A program made the position numbers and the translations under genes. DNA of 34,861 nt, from positions 1 through 34,861 of the forward strand of contig JAFGJQ010000360.1 of NCBI GenBank assembly GCA_016929015.1. The letters are read 5' to 3'. Below the pieces are notes generated by a model. It was not told the DNA's origin. It saw only the letters and a program-made list of their open reading frames with translations, and ran no database searches. Source of the DNA: Phycisphaerae bacterium. GTDB taxonomy: Bacteria; Planctomycetota; Phycisphaerae; UBA1845. Each line of letters begins with the position of its first letter. The first letter of the stretch is position 1. Shown in pieces: positions 32,357 to 34,861 of this stretch.

Positions 32357-32383
32357 GCCAGACCGGCTGGAAAGCCGGTCCCA
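32357..32383. repeat. Dispersed palindromic repeat, copy 2, in the rpmE leader
   Basis: GACCGGCTGGAAAGCCGG followed by TCCCACAC lies 17 bases upstream of the rpmE start on the opposite strand. ACCGGCT and AGCCGGT form a perfect 7-bp stem with a 4-base loop (GGAA as written here). The other copy is at 22579-22606. Confidence 0.6.
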
Positions 32384-32451
32384 CACACAACGGGTGTCCG
32401 CCCGCCCCGGGCGGAGTCCCGCAGTATAGCGCCCCCCGTAGGAGGATGCAA

Positions 32452-32864
32452 GGGTGCTCAGGCGTGAGCCTTGCTCTGTAGCCTTCTTTGGCTGCGGGCA
32501 GGCGCCCCTGTGGAAACGAAGGCGCAAGTGCTTCGATCGCCTCATAGCCGACCGAGTTTCGAACCATGTGTGCTGTAGGGCAGGCGATCGCCGCTCATCT
32601 CTGGCGTACGCAGGTGAACGATGAGGCACCTCAATCCTCAATCACCGCCTCGTGCGACTGTGGGGAAGCCTAGCGAGTGCCAGCGTCCTTGATCATATAT
32701 AAGTAAAATTACTTAGGCAAACACTAACCACTTGCACGGTATCGGGTTGCAGAACTGTGGCGCGTCTGTCCCTCACTTCGGTCAGCGGCTCCAAAATAGC
32801 AGACCCTGGCGTGCGGCCGGCTCGGCAGCCTGCGCGAATTTCTTCGATGTGGGCATATTGACTC
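32452..32864. other. Region between rpmE and the small-gene cluster; no gene seen
   Basis: No convincing frame on either strand. Part of it (32690-32725) is AT-rich and holds the inverted repeat described separately. Confidence 0.5.
32700..32715. promoter_or_regulatory. AT-rich inverted repeat, operator-like
   Basis: TAAGTAA and TTACTTA separated by AA form a 7-bp dyad in a sharply AT-rich island (GATCATATATAAG just before it), about 150 bases ahead of the promoter of the winged-helix-like gene. A dimeric DNA-binding protein could use it; this is inference. Confidence 0.35.
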
Positions 32865-32892
32865 TTGCATTGTCTCGACATCTGTGTATATA
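32865..32892 (+). promoter_or_regulatory. Sigma-70-like promoter of the small-gene cluster
   Basis: TTGCAT (32865-32870), a 16-base spacer and TATATA (32887-32892). Transcription would start near 32899, giving a leader of about 33 bases that contains AAGGAGG (32921-32927) before the ATG at 32932. Confidence 0.6.
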
Positions 32893-32931
32893 TCGGACCG
32901 ACATGTTTGTTTCCTGTCGTAAGGAGGTTGT

Positions 32932-33312
32932 ATGGAAAGCCAGGAACGCGAAGTGCTGACGCCCCTTGAAGTGATCCGGTGGCTTCGGGATCAGGCGAGG
33001 GTCTTCGAGGAAATGGCCACGCGCCTGGAGCGAATTTTCCAGACCGCAGAAACGCTTGCACCATCGCAGGTTGCTGAAGCCTCGTCGAGCGTCGCTCGAT
33101 CGCGTAGTACATTGGATGTATGCCGAGACAGAATGTTGAAGGTACTCGCAGATGGGCGCTCGCGCCGGCCGGCCGAGTTGGCGGCGGAGATTGGATTCCC
33201 AGAACGTCTGGTCCGGGTAGTGTCGACGCGTGGCCCAGGCGTATTCTTTGCGAACGAGCGCGGATGGCTGAGTGTGAAGCGGAACGTGACGGAGTCGGGG
33301 GGAGCCCAGTGA
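32932..33312 (+). CDS. Small protein with N-terminal helix and winged-helix-like C-terminus
   Basis: This is a 126-aa protein from an ATG with a near-perfect ribosome site (AAGGAGG, 4 bases away). Residues 1-60 are helical and acidic (LTPLEVIRWLRDQARVFEEM). Residues about 63-112 (CRDRMLKVLADGRSRRPAEL, AAEIGFPERLVRVVST) look like a helix-turn-helix or winged helix, followed by a beta wing (GVFFANERGWLSVKR). A small transcription regulator or a DNA-binding accessory protein is the likeliest role, by inference. Its stop overlaps the GTG of the next small gene (GTGA), so the two are coupled. The family is not recognised by name. Confidence 0.7.
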   Translation: MESQEREVLTPLEVIRWLRDQARVFEEMATRLERIFQTAETLAPSQVAEASSSVARSRSTLDVCRDRMLKVLADGRSRRPAELAAEIGFPERLVRVVSTRGPGVFFANERGWLSVKRNVTESGGAQ

Positions 33313-33479
33313 CGAGCATCTTCTCGGTCAATGGAGTGGTAGGTGCGGCGACGTATGGACGCATCGATGCTGGCAGGCGAGGCGCCACCGCGATTCAAAG
33401 TCCCGTAGGAACTGATTCATCCGTGAAGGCCGAGAGCGGTCAAGTACTAGGGTGTTACCCGATCACAGAAGCGGATTAG
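33309..33479 (+). CDS. Very small hypothetical protein coupled to the winged-helix-like gene
   Basis: This is a 56-aa frame. The GTG at 33309 overlaps the upstream stop by 4 bases and has GGGGGGAG just before it. The product (VTSIFSVNGVVGAATYGRID and on) is rich in Gly, Ala, Ser and Val, has one Cys and no obvious membrane helix. A strong hairpin follows 5 bases after its stop. There is no recognisable family. Overlap, ribosome site and terminator placement favour a real gene, but the length makes chance possible. Confidence 0.45.
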   Translation: MTSIFSVNGVVGAATYGRIDAGRRGATAIQSPVGTDSSVKAESGQVLGCYPITEAD

Positions 33480-33483
33480 CTAA

Positions 33484-33515
33484 GCCCGTGACGCGCACGC
33501 ACGCGCGCCACGGGC
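33484..33515 (+). terminator. Strong hairpin after the two-gene unit
   Basis: GCCCGTG (33484-33490) pairs with CACGGGC (33509-33515), and inside this CGCGC pairs with GCGCG. It is followed by AGCGTTGTTT, an interrupted U-run. It starts 5 bases after the stop of the 56-aa gene. Confidence 0.5.
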
Positions 33516-33632
33516 AGCGTTGTTTGCCCCAACGGTGAATCGGAGCCACCACGGGGCAGCCGGGACTTGCCCGGGTCTAGCACTTACTCAGGCGCCGGCG
33601 GCGAGGTCTCCGTATTGATGGAGGTCGTAACA

Positions 33633-33752
33633 ATGGCCAAGATCAAGAGTGGGCGCTGGATCTACACAGCCTATATCACTCTGCGCGACGGACGGCGACT
33701 CTATGCGCGGTGGTACGGGCTGCGGGCGTTTCGGATCTGGATAGAAACCTAA
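33633..33752 (+). CDS. 39-residue basic aromatic protein
   Basis: The ATG at 33633 has GGAGGT 7 bases upstream. The product is MAKIKSGRWIYTAYITLRDG followed by RRLYARWYGLRAFRIWIET: eight or so aromatic residues, strongly basic, and likely a small beta-hairpin fold. No signal peptide or Cys. A strong hairpin follows 17 bases after the stop. The frame is open to 33567, but the ribosome site fixes the start here. It could bind nucleic acid or be a small toxin-like or ribosome-associated peptide; nothing in the sequence decides this. Confidence 0.55.
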   Translation: MAKIKSGRWIYTAYITLRDGRRLYARWYGLRAFRIWIET

Positions 33753-33769
33753 CCGAACACCAGCGCGCG

Positions 33770-33796
33770 GGGGGGCGGAACCCGCTTCCGCTCCCC
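33770..33796 (+). terminator. Strong GC hairpin after the 39-aa gene
   Basis: GGGGGGCGGAA (33770-33780) pairs with TTCCGCTCCCC (33786-33796) over 11 bp with one G-U pair and a 5-base loop. There is no clear U-run after it (ATCACTTGT), so termination may need Rho. Confidence 0.5.
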
Positions 33797-34016
33797 CATC
33801 ACTTGTACTCTACTGGCCCCCTTCGGTTCAGAGACTCGATTTGCGTTAGTTTTTCTTTCCACCACCCATTCACGGAATGCAGGATACGACCCATGGAGGG
33901 ACCTGTCAAGAGCATTACAGTGACACTGTGTGCATAAACGCGACACTGAAAGAGTCCCGTTCCCTGCTACTCTCGCTCGTCACCGGGCCATTGGCTCCTT
34001 AGGGGGTTGTCCCCTG

Positions 34017-34861
34017 CTACAGCCCCAGGTTGCCCAAAGAGAGAGGGTCGTACGCGTTGCCGACCGCGCCGGACCAGGTGGAGTATTCCTGGTGGGCGGC
34101 GTCGAACCGGGTGAAGTTGACGGCCCAGATGTGGTTCAACCGGGCGGTGGCGCCAAGGGCGGACAGGGGAACCTGCACTTCGGCTTCCCAGCGGTCGCCG
34201 TACCAGCGGACGGCCTGTCGGATGTCCGCGGCCCAGACCTCGCGCGGGCCGGTGGGCGGGAAGGTGCCGATCCCGCGTTCCCAGGCGGCCCCGGAGAGCT
34301 TGACCACCACGTGGTACAGATCGCCGGTGGATCGCGTGCCGGTGGATAGGGGGTCAAGGAGAATCTCCACGAGTTCCTCGCCCACGGGCACCATGTCGTC
34401 GTAGTGAACGAGGTTGCTGCGGGATTCGAGATCCGGGTTCCCGGACGCCTCACAGATGAAACCGAAATACAGATACTCCGCATCGCGAGCGACGCGACAC
34501 AGCGTGTCGGCAGTGGGTCGGCCGGTGGGTCCCGCGCCTTCGGACGTCCGTTCGCCGGATATCAGGACGAAATCCGCCGCGAGGTTTCCGGGTGTGATGG
34601 GCCAGTCGGACAGATCGCCGTCGACCTGGACGGGGCGGTCGAGCCGCGCCGCGGGCACGAATGCCAGACGGGCGCTGAAGCGCAGGGTTTGGCGGTTGAC
34701 GTCAAATCGGATGGGCAGATCGCGGATGCCGTCTTCATCCCAGGTGACGGCCGCGGCCCGCGCAGTCAGAAGGAAACGGCCGGCGCTGCCGGGGTCCATG
34801 CGGGGCACTTCCACGCTTGGCGGGTCGGCCGACCATCCCAGCGGCAGTTCATCGAACGCCA
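34017..34861 (-). CDS. C-terminal part of a large protein with a CBM9-like domain; 5' end outside the window
   Basis: The minus-strand frame stays open from the right edge (first full codons AFDELPLGWSADPPS) to a TAG at 34017-34019, so at least 280 residues of a longer protein are present; an internal GTG at 34814 is not the true start. A beta-rich segment (FDVNRQTLRFSARLAFVPA) precedes a carbohydrate-binding-module-9-like domain: RPVQVDGDLSDWP, DAEYLYFGFICEA, EELVEILLDP, YHVVVKLSG, WEAEVQVPLSALG, HIWAVNFTRFD. Such domains cap many exported planctomycete enzymes and bind sugars or similar ligands. The identity of the rest of the protein cannot be told. Confidence 0.8.
   Translation of the reverse strand, partial: AFDELPLGWSADPPSVEVPRMDPGSAGRFLLTARAAAVTWDEDGIRDLPIRFDVNRQTLRFSARLAFVPAARLDRPVQVDGDLSDWPITPGNLAADFVLISGERTSEGAGPTGRPTADTLCRVARDAEYLYFGFICEASGNPDLESRSNLVHYDDMVPVGEELVEILLDPLSTGTRSTGDLYHVVVKLSGAAWERGIGTFPPTGPREVWAADIRQAVRWYGDRWEAEVQVPLSALGATARLNHIWAVNFTRFDAAHQEYSTWSGAVGNAYDPLSLGNLGL

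Noticed and set aside
1-34861. CRISPR array, rRNA operon or tRNA genes
   Set aside because: No regularly spaced direct repeats and no cloverleaf or rRNA landmarks were noticed by eye; a tRNAscan-SE and Rfam run would settle this.

Overview
The window reads as chromosomal DNA of a GC-rich planctomycete, most likely from the Phycisphaerae side of the phylum. The grounds are family hallmarks rather than a marker gene. They are H-X9-DG-type C-termini on exported proteins, a membrane protein ending in a CxxCGYDLTGN...CPECG zinc ribbon, an MJ0042-like zinc-ribbon protein, an ECF sigma factor overlapping a Ser/Thr kinase, and many exported proteins of unknown function. No rRNA, tRNA or CRISPR array was seen.

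Left third (1-12.4 kb): two copies of a two-gene cassette (A = secreted protein with a pseudopilin-like C-terminus, B = secreted protein with an H-X9-DG-like C-terminus) lie on the minus strand. One copy is complete at 6003-9460; the other, at 1-3453, loses its last few codons at the window edge. Two pieces of a third B copy (5772-6000 and 3593-3690) flank a three-gene minus-strand operon (66-aa protein, coiled-coil exported protein, small Cys-rich exported protein), as if that operon had landed inside a B gene. The cassettes are divergent from an ECF sigma factor/Ser-Thr kinase pair (9632-11771). A CheX-like protein without its catalytic residues follows convergently.

Middle (12.4-25.3 kb): an rsgA gene fused to an RNHCP zinc domain, with a long leader; hypothetical exported or membrane proteins in sequence that looks less GC-rich; two broken transposase genes; a cluster of short perfect hairpins; a VanZ-like membrane protein whose tail is read from the antisense strand of a truncated RNase HII-like gene; a GH127-type glycosidase; a zinc-ribbon membrane protein; endonuclease V; and a lipid-A-synthase N-domain protein paired with a polyprenyl-phosphate-type glycosyltransferase.

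Right third (25.3-34.9 kb): housekeeping genes clpX, hemH, hemY-type oxidase, a methyltransferase, prfA and rpmE. A compact cluster of very small genes with a clear promoter, strong ribosome sites and flanking hairpins (32.7-33.8 kb) follows. The window closes in the C-terminal CBM9-like domain of a larger protein that runs off the right edge.

Working picture: core translation, proteolysis and haem genes are interspersed with accessory DNA that has been repeatedly duplicated, interrupted and rearranged. The best candidates for something undescribed are the duplicated A-B cassette beside its ECF/kinase pair, the operon that splits a third B copy, and the small-gene cluster downstream of rpmE. 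All family calls were made by eye from motifs; no database search was run.
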